Shown: piece by piece, positions 6,183 through 13,915 of the stretch
Numbering within the stretch: the stretch's first letter is position 1
Layout: every line of letters starts with the position of its first letter
From: Flammeovirgaceae bacterium UBA2371
GTDB lineage: Bacteria > Bacteroidota > Bacteroidia > Cytophagales > Cyclobacteriaceae
Length of the DNA: 30,095 nt
Direction: 5' to 3'
Assembly (NCBI GenBank): GCA_002345965.1
Contig: DDTF01000031.1
Coordinates: 98,466-128,560, forward strand
Notes under the pieces: generated by a model
Told to the model about the DNA's origin: nothing
Database searches by the model: none
The model's input: the letters and a program-made list of their open reading frames with translations, nothing else
Position numbers and translations under genes: made by a program

Positions 6183-8018
6183 TTACTCTACTGTAACAGA
6201 CTTTGCAAGGTTTCGGGGTTGATCCACGTTGCAACCGCGAAGTACAGCCATGTGATAAGACAAAAGCTGCAAAGGGATGACAGAAATCAATGGTGTAAGA
6301 GGCTCCAAAGTAGCTGGAATCTCTATCACGTACTCTGACATTTTCGGGATGTGGGTATCACCTTCCGTGATTACGGAAATGACTTTTCCTTTTCTGGCTT
6401 TAACCTCCTGTATATTTGAAATTATTTTTTCATAGGAGCTATCCTTAGTGGCGATAAAAACCACAGGCATTTCTTCATCAATCAACGCAATTGGTCCATG
6501 CTTCATTTCAGCAGCAGGGTACCCTTCTGCATGAATGTAGGAAATTTCCTTCAACTTTAAGGCGCCTTCTAATGCAACAGGAAAATTGTATCCTCTACCC
6601 AGGTATAAAAAGTTAGTTGAGTCTTTAAAGGTCTCTGCTATCTGTAAAATTTGAGGGTCATGTGCCAAAACTGTTTCCACTTTACCAGGAATGTTTTCCA
6701 GTTCAACCAAAAGTTCACGGTAATTTTGTTCAGAGATCGAGCCTTTCTTATGGGCAACGATCAAGGCAATCATGTACAAAACGGTAAGCTGTGCAGTAAA
6801 TGCTTTGGTACTGGCTACACCTATTTCCGGGCCGGCATGTGTATAAGCGCCTGCGTGAGTAGCACGCGGGATAGAAGAGCCTACAACATTACAAACTCCA
6901 AAAATGATAGCTCCTTTTGATTTGGCCAGTTCAATGGCAGCAAGGGTATCTGCTGTTTCTCCAGATTGTGAGATGGCAATTACTACGTCACCTTCATGAA
7001 TCACTGGGTTTCTGTAGCGAAACTCAGAGGCGTATTCGACCTCCACTGGAATGCGACAGGTTTCTTCAAAGAAATATTCTGCCACCAGGCCTGCGTGCCA
7101 AGATGTTCCGCATGCAATGATTACAATCCTGTCAGCATTTACCAAGGCGTTTACATAATCTCTCAGCCCACCCAATACCAACCGACCGCTTGCTGAGTCT
7201 AGACGACCCCTCATGCAATCCATGATAGAGCGAGGTTGCTCGAAAATTTCTTTCAGCATGAAGTGTTCATAACCACCTTTCTCAATTGCTTCCAATTCCA
7301 TGTCCACTATTTGCACATAGGGTGTCAAAGGGAGATTAGAAGTATCTTTAATGCTTAGTTTATTGTCCCTTATTACGGCTATCTCTTGGTCGTTTAGATA
7401 GATTACCTCATTGGTGTATTCTATAATTGGTGTAGCGTCTGAGGCCATAAAAAACTCATCCTTGCCAACACCAATTACAAGTGGACTGCCCTTTCTCGCT
7501 GCTATCAATAGATTCGGTTCTTCCAAAGACATAACCACGATGGCATACGCCCCCACCACTTTGGTCAAAGCCAAACGTACAGCTTCCTCAAGGGCACACT
7601 GTTCTTTTTCTTTAATGTCTTCAATAAAATGGATGAAAACCTCTGTGTCAGTATCACTTTGAAAGGAGTGCCCTTTACTAATCAAATCCTGTTTCAGGGC
7701 GCTATAATTTTCTATGATGCCATTGTGAATAATGGCAAGTTTTTTAGTGGCAGAGTAATGAGGGTGAGCATTGCCATCATTAGGTTCGCCATGAGTAGCC
7801 CATCGGGTGTGTCCCATACCAATATGGCTTTCCAGGTTTAAGCCTTTAAGAGTTGATTCCAGCTCTGAAACTTTACCTTTCTTTTTGTAAACGTTAAGGC
7901 CACCATTCATCAAGGCAATACCAGCACTATCATACCCTCGGTACTCAAGTCTTTTCAAGCCTTTTATAATAACTTCCTGGGCTTGTCTAGGCCCCAAATA
8001 AGCTACAATTCCACACAT
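6183..8018 (-). CDS. glmS: Glutamine--fructose-6-phosphate aminotransferase (isomerising)
   Basis: 611 residues, the usual length. It makes glucosamine-6-phosphate from fructose-6-phosphate and glutamine, the first committed step to UDP-GlcNAc for peptidoglycan and lipid A. The start MCGIVAYLG exposes the nucleophile Cys2 after removal of Met. The glutaminase domain spans about residues 1-230 (RWATHGEPNDGNAHPH at 72-87 binds glutamine). Two SIS sugar-isomerase domains follow (about 290-430 and 460-600), including CGTSWHAG and SQSGETADT. The C-terminus DQPRNLAKSVTVE is the conserved tail of the isomerase active site. It is the third gene after the GT5-N and DUF4270 genes, 11 bases from the latter. 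That gap leaves no room for a glmS ribozyme. Confidence 0.97.
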   Translation of the reverse strand: MCGIVAYLGPRQAQEVIIKGLKRLEYRGYDSAGIALMNGGLNVYKKKGKVSELESTLKGLNLESHIGMGHTRWATHGEPNDGNAHPHYSATKKLAIIHNGIIENYSALKQDLISKGHSFQSDTDTEVFIHFIEDIKEKEQCALEEAVRLALTKVVGAYAIVVMSLEEPNLLIAARKGSPLVIGVGKDEFFMASDATPIIEYTNEVIYLNDQEIAVIRDNKLSIKDTSNLPLTPYVQIVDMELEAIEKGGYEHFMLKEIFEQPRSIMDCMRGRLDSASGRLVLGGLRDYVNALVNADRIVIIACGTSWHAGLVAEYFFEETCRIPVEVEYASEFRYRNPVIHEGDVVIAISQSGETADTLAAIELAKSKGAIIFGVCNVVGSSIPRATHAGAYTHAGPEIGVASTKAFTAQLTVLYMIALIVAHKKGSISEQNYRELLVELENIPGKVETVLAHDPQILQIAETFKDSTNFLYLGRGYNFPVALEGALKLKEISYIHAEGYPAAEMKHGPIALIDEEMPVVFIATKDSSYEKIISNIQEVKARKGKVISVITEGDTHIPKMSEYVIEIPATLEPLTPLISVIPLQLLSYHMAVLRGCNVDQPRNLAKSVTVE

Positions 8019-8029
8019 GGCAGTTCAGG

Positions 8030-9550
8030 TTATTTTTTTGTTGAAGGTGTTGTATAGAAGATTTTCAACTTAACATTGTTCTTATTGAAAATAGTTCTGT
8101 TTACAGATCTGCCAATAGCAGGAGATGATCCAACTAAAGCAAAGTCGGTATATCTAAATTCAGCATCTTTAATATTGTACAGGGTCTGAAAGAAGTCGGT
8201 CAGATCAGCGGTATACCTTTTGTCTTGTGAATTGTAAATAAGATCGAAGAAAGTCCCAACAAGCTGAGCGTTAATTCGCTGACCTATTACAAAATAACCA
8301 TCCTCATCATAGGTCATTGATGAATACAAGGGGAGTGTTGCTTCAGCATCAATGGCGCTATAATAGTTCACAAAATGATTGGATGAATTCAAATACCGAA
8401 GCCTTAATCCACCCGGGGGTGAGAAATTATCTGCATCACTGACGTCAATACTGAGTTGTACAGAGTTAAATATTAGGTTTGGGATCGTGTCAGCAAAATT
8501 TAAAAACTTACTAAAGTTGACCTTTGTAACAACAGGATTTCCTGATTGATAATATCTGTTCCCGTCCAGTTCAGCTTCAATATCAGGTCCAGGTAATGAA
8601 GCAAGCGGGGTGGCCGCTCTGTCAGCTGAAATGTTACTAAACCCAAGAAGACCGGTATTATAAAGTGAGTACTCTAATCTTTTAGTGATTGTTCCACTAG
8701 AGTTTGGATCTGGTTCCTCATAGGTTAATACAATTCTGGATTTGGTAAACTTCGTTGAATCAATATTTGGATTAAATCCTACAATCTTAGAGTCAGTAGC
8801 TCCCGGCCGGATAACCAAGCCTTTAAATATTCTTCTAAATCGGCTTAATGTCTTATAGTCGGAAGTTTGGCTTTTTGCCAAAGCAAACAGACTGCTTGTA
8901 AAAGTGGAATTCAACTGAATCCTCAAAGTATCTATCGTTTTATGACTCAGCTTAGAGGGATTGTTAACGATATCATCAAACTTTTGATTAAAAGAAGAAG
9001 GATCGATGCTAAAAACAGCCGAGCCAATAGGTGAAGGGTCGTAGGGTACAGTTGAATTGAAATAATAAGGTTGGTAATTGGGTACGCCTCGTATGTTCTT
9101 CTTAAGCTCATTCGTGGGGTCTGTAATGGGCTTAATACTATCAGTCAATTGATGAACCGTAAACGTACTGGTAGTAGAAGCTTTGTCTCCGTATTGATAA
9201 AAATCAAAGCTCAGAATAAGATAACCAGACACAAGTGTGGCTGATGGAGAAATCTCTACCGTTGGTTTAATTGGCCCAAATTGAGTGTAAGCTTCTGCTC
9301 TCAGCTCCCCAAATTGGTTATCCTGATATCGTCCTACCAAAAGTCGGCTGAATGATTGCGTGCGGTCGGTGAATGTCAATACCGAATCAATCCGCATTAC
9401 GGAAGAGGTTACGGGCACCTCAGCATAGGCAACCTTAAATTTGTTAGAAGGACCCTTAAAACCCAGACGACTGGTTTCGTCTTCCTGGCAAGCAATCAAA
9501 AAAATAAGAGCAAGGAACGCAGACCCCGCAAATCTACCCCACAAGTTCAT
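8030..9550 (-). CDS. DUF4270 lipoprotein, probably surface-exposed
   Basis: 506 residues from ATG 9550, chosen because it places the lipobox correctly; a longer frame adds 18 residues. The first 20 residues are a lipoprotein signal peptide with lipobox LIAC, so Cys21 is the predicted lipidated residue. The residues after the Cys are QEDET, an acid-rich run like the lipoprotein export signal described in Bacteroidota, which suggests transport to the cell surface. The rest is a large beta-rich protein with the DUF4270 pattern and no recognisable catalytic motif. The start overlaps the end of the GT5-N gene by 17 bases, and glmS follows after 11 bases, so the three are probably one operon. Family function is unknown. 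Confidence 0.85.
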   Translation of the reverse strand: MNLWGRFAGSAFLALIFLIACQEDETSRLGFKGPSNKFKVAYAEVPVTSSVMRIDSVLTFTDRTQSFSRLLVGRYQDNQFGELRAEAYTQFGPIKPTVEISPSATLVSGYLILSFDFYQYGDKASTTSTFTVHQLTDSIKPITDPTNELKKNIRGVPNYQPYYFNSTVPYDPSPIGSAVFSIDPSSFNQKFDDIVNNPSKLSHKTIDTLRIQLNSTFTSSLFALAKSQTSDYKTLSRFRRIFKGLVIRPGATDSKIVGFNPNIDSTKFTKSRIVLTYEEPDPNSSGTITKRLEYSLYNTGLLGFSNISADRAATPLASLPGPDIEAELDGNRYYQSGNPVVTKVNFSKFLNFADTIPNLIFNSVQLSIDVSDADNFSPPGGLRLRYLNSSNHFVNYYSAIDAEATLPLYSSMTYDEDGYFVIGQRINAQLVGTFFDLIYNSQDKRYTADLTDFFQTLYNIKDAEFRYTDFALVGSSPAIGRSVNRTIFNKNNVKLKIFYTTPSTKK

Positions 9551-10337
9551 TATATAAGTTATAATACGATTCAGTGTAATTATCGTCTTTCTCAATAGTT
9601 TCAATCTTCTTCTCTTTAATCTTTTTAACTAAACCTTCCAGCTTTTTATTGTCCCCGGCTACTGAAACGATATCTGAGAACTGGGCGCCTAACTTAATGA
9701 ATCCTTCGTAATCTCCAGTCTTTAAATGGCCAAGCATATTGTCCTCAATATCCATCATTTTTACTTTACCCATCAAGTCGCCTTTAAACTTGTGATTAAA
9801 GCTATTATTATAAATAGTGAATACAGTTTTTGTCAGCTTAAATAACGGATCGTTCTTGTAAGTGGTTTTGAGATACAGCGGAATAAAGCTGGTAATCCAG
9901 TCGTTACAATGAACAATATCAGGAGCCCATCCCAATTTCCTTACAGTTTCTATCACGCCTTTACAGAAGAAAATGGCTCTTTCATCATTGTCTTCATAAA
10001 AGTTGTTTTCCTTATCGTGGAATACCGATTTACGATGGAAATAATCCTCATTATCAATAAAGTAAACCTGTAGTTTGGCATTAGGGATAGAAGCCACCTT
10101 TATAATTAAAGGTTTTTCCTCATCTCCAACAGCGATATTGATTCCGGACAACCGTACTACTTCATGCAAACGGTTTTTTCTTTCATTGATCAGGCCAAAT
10201 CTTGGCACCAGTATTCTTATCTCCATTCCTTTTTCCTGCATCGCCTGTGGGAGTTTTCTTACGAAATCAGAAACCTCACAAGTTTGAAGAAAAGGATTGA
10301 TTTCACTGGCTACATAAAGAATACGGAGTTTTGACAT
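9534..10337 (-). CDS. Glycogen/starch synthase N-terminal domain (GT5-N) protein, lacking the C-terminal catalytic half
   Basis: 267 residues, about half of a true glycogen synthase. It aligns with the N-terminal Rossmann domain of GlgA: ILYVASEINPF at 6-16, then PDIVHCNDW near 139-147, then TVFTIYNNSFNH. The C-terminal GT-B domain is absent. The ADP-glucose-binding KTGGL motif is replaced by Gln18-Thr19-Cys20-Glu21-Val22, and the His of the usual TVHN motif is Tyr. I therefore doubt glucosyltransferase activity. From memory, proteins of this size and sequence are strongly conserved in Cytophagales, so the short form looks functional, not a fragment. It heads the putative operon with DUF4270 and glmS, and is divergent from panC. 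Its promoter is the best in the window. Confidence 0.88.
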   Translation of the reverse strand: MSKLRILYVASEINPFLQTCEVSDFVRKLPQAMQEKGMEIRILVPRFGLINERKNRLHEVVRLSGINIAVGDEEKPLIIKVASIPNAKLQVYFIDNEDYFHRKSVFHDKENNFYEDNDERAIFFCKGVIETVRKLGWAPDIVHCNDWITSFIPLYLKTTYKNDPLFKLTKTVFTIYNNSFNHKFKGDLMGKVKMMDIEDNMLGHLKTGDYEGFIKLGAQFSDIVSVAGDNKKLEGLVKKIKEKKIETIEKDDNYTESYYNLYNELVG

Positions 10338-10375
10338 ATTTTTGAGTTTTTACAACAGAATGGAAAATCGAGCCA

Positions 10376-10406
10376 CAAAAATACGCAAAATTTGGCCCTT
10401 ATTCAA
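10376..10406 (-). promoter_or_regulatory. Strong promoter for the GT5-N / DUF4270 / glmS operon
   Basis: On the minus strand TTG (10406-10404) is followed by 20 bases and then TATTTTTG (10383-10376), a very good match to the Bacteroidota vegetative promoter. The predicted leader is about 32 bases. It lies back to back with the candidate panC promoter in a 119-base divergent region. Confidence 0.6.
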
Positions 10407-10426
10407 CTTATGTAAAATCAATGGCC

Positions 10427-10434
10427 TACCTTTG
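10427..10434 (+). promoter_or_regulatory. Candidate -7 box for the panC operon
   Basis: TACCTTTG matches TAnnTTTG exactly and would start transcription about 16 bases before the panC ATG. The -33 region is poor. The box is only 20 bases from the -33 element of the divergent promoter, so the two may compete or be co-regulated. Confidence 0.5.
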
Positions 10435-10456
10435 TAGTCCATAAAAATGGCCCTAA

Positions 10457-11308
10457 ATGGAGATTTTCGAAGAAATTGAGCCTTTAAGGGCCTTTCTAAA
10501 GGGTAAACGAATAGCCTCAAAATCAATCGGGCTAGTCCCAACCATGGGCGCCCTGCACCACGGGCATTTGTCTCTTATTCGTGCTTCCAAGGCTGAAAAC
10601 GAACTAACAGTAAGTACAATTTACGTCAACCCGACCCAATTCAATAATTCTGAAGATCTGGATAAATACCCACGGACTTTAGAGATGGACACTCAATTGT
10701 TAAGTCAGGAGGGTTGTGATGTATTATTTGTTCCCACCAACTCGGAGATGTACTCCGGGGCCCAAAACCTGGCATTCGATTTCGGAAACCTGGATAAGGT
10801 TCTAGAGGGTAAATTTAGACCAGGCCATTTTAGCGGTGTGGCTTTAGTGGTATCCAAGCTATTTAACATTATTCAGCCAGATCGAGCCTATTTTGGTCAA
10901 AAAGACTATCAGCAATTTCAGATCATCCACCGATTGAAAGAAGAACTGAAGTTTTCTTTGGAACTTCAAAGTGTTCCTATCGTTAGAGAGGATTCAGGCC
11001 TTGCGCTATCCTCGAGAAACCAGCGACTTGATGCTGAGGGCAAACGAAAGGCACTTTTGCTTTATGAAAGCTTAAAATACGCTTCCGCTGAACTATTGAA
11101 GGGTATTCGGTTTGATATAATAAGAATTGAAGTGGAAAAAAGATTTAGTCAGCTGAAAGGGGTAAAACTTGAATATTTTGAGCTGGCACACCGAGCAACA
11201 TTACAACCCTTGGACGAAGCTGATAAAATAGGTGAAGCGATAATTTTGATAGCTGCATTTGTTGATGAGGTAAGGTTAATCGATAATATGTTGATAGACA
11301 TTAATTGA
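10457..11308 (+). CDS. panC: Pantothenate synthetase
   Basis: 283 residues, the normal length. It joins pantoate and beta-alanine using ATP to give pantothenate, the precursor of coenzyme A. The N-terminal nucleotidyl-transferase signature VPTMGALHHGHLSLI holds His34 and His37 of the HxGH motif. Then come TIYVNPTQFN, the segment FRPGHFSGVALVVSKLFNI, the ATP-contacting FGQKDYQQFQI and the KMSKS-like loop LALSSRNQRL. It is the first gene of a plus-strand operon: panD begins directly after its stop codon. An alternative start is unlikely, as the ATG at 10457 gives a family-typical N-terminus. Confidence 0.97.
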   Translation: MEIFEEIEPLRAFLKGKRIASKSIGLVPTMGALHHGHLSLIRASKAENELTVSTIYVNPTQFNNSEDLDKYPRTLEMDTQLLSQEGCDVLFVPTNSEMYSGAQNLAFDFGNLDKVLEGKFRPGHFSGVALVVSKLFNIIQPDRAYFGQKDYQQFQIIHRLKEELKFSLELQSVPIVREDSGLALSSRNQRLDAEGKRKALLLYESLKYASAELLKGIRFDIIRIEVEKRFSQLKGVKLEYFELAHRATLQPLDEADKIGEAIILIAAFVDEVRLIDNMLIDIN

Positions 11309-11656
11309 ATGAGAATCGAAGTTTTAAAATCAAAAATACACAGGGCCAAAGTCACTCAGGCAGAACTTCACTACGTGGGGAGCATCACCATTGATGAAGA
11401 ATTAATGAATAAGGCCAACCTGATTGAGGGAGAGAAGGTGCAGGTGGTCAATGTGAATAATGGCGAACGGTTGGAGACTTATGTGATAAAGGGCGAACCC
11501 AGAAGCGGCATTATTTGCTTGAATGGACCGGCTGCCCGCAAAGCCATGGTCGGTGATTTAGTAGTAATTATCTCCTACGCATCCATGGAATGGGAAGAGG
11601 CAAAATCATTTAAACCTTTTATAGTATTTCCAGACTTGGACAACAGGCTAAACTGA
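11309..11656 (+). CDS. panD: Aspartate 1-decarboxylase proenzyme
   Basis: 115 residues. It makes beta-alanine from aspartate, the other substrate of PanC. The self-cleavage site is visible at Gly24-Ser25 in HYVGSITID; Ser25 becomes the pyruvoyl cofactor of the alpha chain. Catalytic-site residues of the family can be seen: Lys9 in LKSKIHRAKVTQ and the segment ICLNGPAARKAMVGD, which contains the conserved NGAA-like loop. Its start codon directly follows the panC stop, so the two are translationally coupled. The next gene starts 5 bases after its stop. Confidence 0.96.
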   Translation: MRIEVLKSKIHRAKVTQAELHYVGSITIDEELMNKANLIEGEKVQVVNVNNGERLETYVIKGEPRSGIICLNGPAARKAMVGDLVVIISYASMEWEEAKSFKPFIVFPDLDNRLN

Positions 11657-11661
11657 TTCGG

Positions 11662-12651
11662 GTGCATCCAAAAATAAAAGGCTTACTCCAGTATTTAGGT
11701 ATGTTCATTTTAGCTGCAGTTTTGCTGTGGCTCTCTTTGAGAAGTATCCCTACAGTAGAAGGAGAAAGCAAAGGTGATTTTATTTGGAAAACCTGGGGAA
11801 GGTCCAATAAGTGGTACCTGTTTGCCATGGCAGCAGTAGCTATATTTAGTCATGTATTGCGGGCCCATCGATGGAGAATGCTGCTGGTGCCTACAGGAAA
11901 TCACGTGAGTCTGGGCAACAGCTTTCTGTCGTTGATGATAGGTTATCTCGTTAATCTGGCTGTGCCTCGTGGCGGAGAAATTTCCCGATGTTATAATCTT
12001 TTAAAACTTGAAAAGACGCCAGTCGAAACTTCCTTTGGAACTGTAGTAGCTGAGCGTGTAATCGATGTGCTTTGTTTATTCCTATTAATAGCCATCTCCT
12101 TTTTTGTAGAGTTTGATAAACTGATGGCTTTTATTGGGACCTTGCCTATTTCTTCATCGAGCGGAAGTGGTATATACAAATGGTTGATCATTGGAGTGCT
12201 GGCATTAAGCATGTTAGCTGGAGCCATTTATTTTTTCAGGAAAAATGAAAAATTCAAAAAGATTGCAGCTGGATTTAAGACCGGATTGATGGCTGTGTTT
12301 AAGATAGAACAGTTTACTTTTTTTATAGTGCTTTCACTCATAATTTGGGTGCTTTATTTTGTGATGAGCTATTTTGTGATCATCGCTTTTCCGGAAACCA
12401 GGGAATTAGGGTTTAGTGCGGTATTAACTCTTTTTGCGATGGGAGCAATTGCCATGGCAGTGCCTTTGCCCGGTGGTGCCGGATCTTATCATACCATCGT
12501 GCCGTTGGGATTAGTAATGTTATACAATCTCCCTCAAGGAGAAGCAATCGCTTTTGTCTTTATATTCCATGCCTGGCAAACCTTTATCATGATTGTAGGA
12601 GGAATAGTATCTTTGATAATCAGCTATTGGATACTTAGATGGAAGAAATAG
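11662..12651 (+). CDS. Flippase-like integral membrane protein (LPG synthase TM family, UPF0104)
   Basis: 329 residues with about seven to eight membrane helices and no large soluble domain. It starts with GTG at 11662, 5 bases after panD. The family pattern includes NLAVPRGGEISRCYNLLK near residues 97-115, VVAERVIDVLCLFLL near 129-143 and VPLPGGAGSYHTI near 269-281. These are typical of the membrane half of lysylphosphatidylglycerol synthase/flippase relatives. The soluble aminoacyl-transferase half is missing, so it is not expected to make lysyl-PG; members of this stand-alone type are thought to be lipid-linked transporters or enzymes of unknown substrate. Its last 13 bases overlap rfaE2, another envelope gene, which fits a cell-surface role. 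Confidence 0.85.
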   Translation: MHPKIKGLLQYLGMFILAAVLLWLSLRSIPTVEGESKGDFIWKTWGRSNKWYLFAMAAVAIFSHVLRAHRWRMLLVPTGNHVSLGNSFLSLMIGYLVNLAVPRGGEISRCYNLLKLEKTPVETSFGTVVAERVIDVLCLFLLIAISFFVEFDKLMAFIGTLPISSSSGSGIYKWLIIGVLALSMLAGAIYFFRKNEKFKKIAAGFKTGLMAVFKIEQFTFFIVLSLIIWVLYFVMSYFVIIAFPETRELGFSAVLTLFAMGAIAMAVPLPGGAGSYHTIVPLGLVMLYNLPQGEAIAFVFIFHAWQTFIMIVGGIVSLIISYWILRWKK

Positions 12652-13121
12652 TGCATAAAATAAAGGGTTTGGAAAGCGCAAAAAATCTGGTGGCAGAATG
12701 GCGCAGGCAAGGTCAAAAAATAGTCTTTACCAATGGGTGCTTCGACATACTACATCTAGGTCATGTAGACTACCTGGAAAAGGCAAGGAAATTGGGCGAT
12801 CGACTTATTGTTGGGTTAAATACCGATGCTTCGGTGAGTAGGTTTAAGGGAAATGACAGGCCCATTCAGGATCAAATTTCACGTGCGAGGATTTTAGCCT
12901 CACTTCAGTTTGTAGATATGGTGGTATTTTTTGACGAAGACACCCCATCGGAATTGATTTCTGCCTTGATTCCGAATATACTTGTAAAAGGCAGTGACTA
13001 TTTGGCAGAAAATATCGTTGGCGCGGAAGTTGTGCGAAAGCACGGAGGAGAAGTAAGGACCCTGGATTTTGTGCCGGGATATTCCACTTCACGGATAATA
13101 GAAAAGATTAAAAAAACATAA
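12639..13121 (+). CDS. rfaE2: D-glycero-beta-D-manno-heptose 1-phosphate adenylyltransferase
   Basis: 160 residues, a stand-alone cytidylyltransferase-fold domain equal to the C-terminal half of E. coli HldE. It activates heptose-1-phosphate with ATP to ADP-heptose for LPS core or other surface glycans. The signature VFTNGCFDILHLGHVDYLEKAR holds the HxGH nucleotide-binding motif at residues about 39-42. Then come GLNTDASVSRFKG and the conserved LVKGSDY. The kinase partner (RfaE1) is not in the window. It overlaps the upstream membrane-protein gene by 13 bases and is followed 10 bases later by the metallopeptidase gene. Split RfaE1/RfaE2 proteins are a normal arrangement outside enterobacteria. 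Confidence 0.93.
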   Translation: MEEIVHKIKGLESAKNLVAEWRRQGQKIVFTNGCFDILHLGHVDYLEKARKLGDRLIVGLNTDASVSRFKGNDRPIQDQISRARILASLQFVDMVVFFDEDTPSELISALIPNILVKGSDYLAENIVGAEVVRKHGGEVRTLDFVPGYSTSRIIEKIKKT

Positions 13122-13131
13122 ATATTAATAT

Positions 13132-13833
13132 ATGGGATTTGGAGCAATTTTGATTACAGGTTTCTTCATGCTGGTAGGATGGATGGTAAGCTCCCGATTG
13201 AAGAACAAATTCAAGAAGTATTCCGAGATCAGACTATCAAAAGATCTTACAGGTGCTGACATCGCAAGACTGATGTTAGCCGATAATGGAATACACGATG
13301 TTAAGGTAATTTCAGTTGAAGGGCAGCTTACCGATCATTATAACCCTGTTAACAAAACGGTCAACTTAAGCCAGGATGTTTACAATGGAAGGAATGCAGC
13401 AGCAACCGCTGTGGCCGCGCATGAATGCGGTCATGCAGTACAGCATGCTAAAGCATACAGCATGTTGGAGTTTCGTTCTGCCATGGTGCCAATTCAAAAC
13501 ATTAGCGCCAAGGTGATCAATTTTGTTTTCCTGGCAATGATGTTTGGCGCTTTTGCAATAAAAGGATTGTTCTCTTTTGACACTGCGCTATTGGTTATCA
13601 TAGCATGTTATGGAGTATTTGCTCTTTTTGCACTAGTTACGTTACCGGTGGAGTTTGATGCCAGCAAGCGGGCCCTGGCCTGGATTGAAGATCGAGGCAT
13701 TGTTACTCCTCAGGAGCATGACATGGCGAAAGACGCTTTGAATTCAGCTGCCATGACCTATGTGGTTGCGGCCATTGGTGCCATCACCATGCTTCTTTAC
13801 TATGTCATGATCTTCATGGGAAGAAGAGATTAG
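13132..13833 (+). CDS. Membrane zinc metallopeptidase of the YugP family
   Basis: 233 residues. A first membrane helix (about 3-20) is followed by a soluble section, and then by about three more hydrophobic segments (123-145, 151-178 and 208-228). The zinc-binding HExxH motif is His97-Glu98-Cys-Gly-His101 in AAHECGHAVQHAK, preceded by the family signature GQLTDHYNPVNKTVNLS (64-80). YugP proteins are membrane-bound neutral zinc peptidases whose substrates are unknown. A likely third metal ligand (Glu or Asp) lies in LPVEFDASKRA. It is the last gene of the panC operon, ended by a strong terminator 26 bases after the stop. Confidence 0.9.
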   Translation: MGFGAILITGFFMLVGWMVSSRLKNKFKKYSEIRLSKDLTGADIARLMLADNGIHDVKVISVEGQLTDHYNPVNKTVNLSQDVYNGRNAAATAVAAHECGHAVQHAKAYSMLEFRSAMVPIQNISAKVINFVFLAMMFGAFAIKGLFSFDTALLVIIACYGVFALFALVTLPVEFDASKRALAWIEDRGIVTPQEHDMAKDALNSAAMTYVVAAIGAITMLLYYVMIFMGRRD

Positions 13834-13859
13834 ATTTCAAGACAAGAAGTTATAAATTG

Positions 13860-13892
13860 CAGGCCTGAGGTTAACCTCAGGCCTGTTTTTTT
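13860..13892 (+). terminator. Intrinsic terminator of the panC operon
   Basis: An 11-base stem (CAGGCCTGAGG at 13860-13870 and CCTCAGGCCTG at 13875-13885) closes a TTAA loop and is followed by seven T (13886-13892). The hairpin DNA is a perfect 26-base palindrome. It sits between the metallopeptidase stop at 13833 and the acyl-CoA dehydrogenase start at 13916. Confidence 0.93.
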
Positions 13893-13915
13893 GTTAAGGT
13901 TATAAACCCAATTCA

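Noticed and set aside
8019..8029. Possible glmS ribozyme upstream of glmS
   Set aside because: Only 11 bases separate glmS from the DUF4270 gene, too little for the ribozyme; such ribozymes are also typical of Gram-positive bacteria.
9534..10337. Glycogen synthase truncated by a frameshift
   Set aside because: No remnant of the C-terminal GT-B domain exists in any frame downstream; the next gene is a well-formed DUF4270 lipoprotein.
10350..10541. 63-codon minus-strand frame across the panC start
   Set aside because: It overlaps the divergent promoter region and the panC N-terminus, and has no family features.
12639..13121. rfaE as a broken gene lacking its kinase half
   Set aside because: Stand-alone RfaE2 proteins of this length are normal; the frame and motifs are complete.
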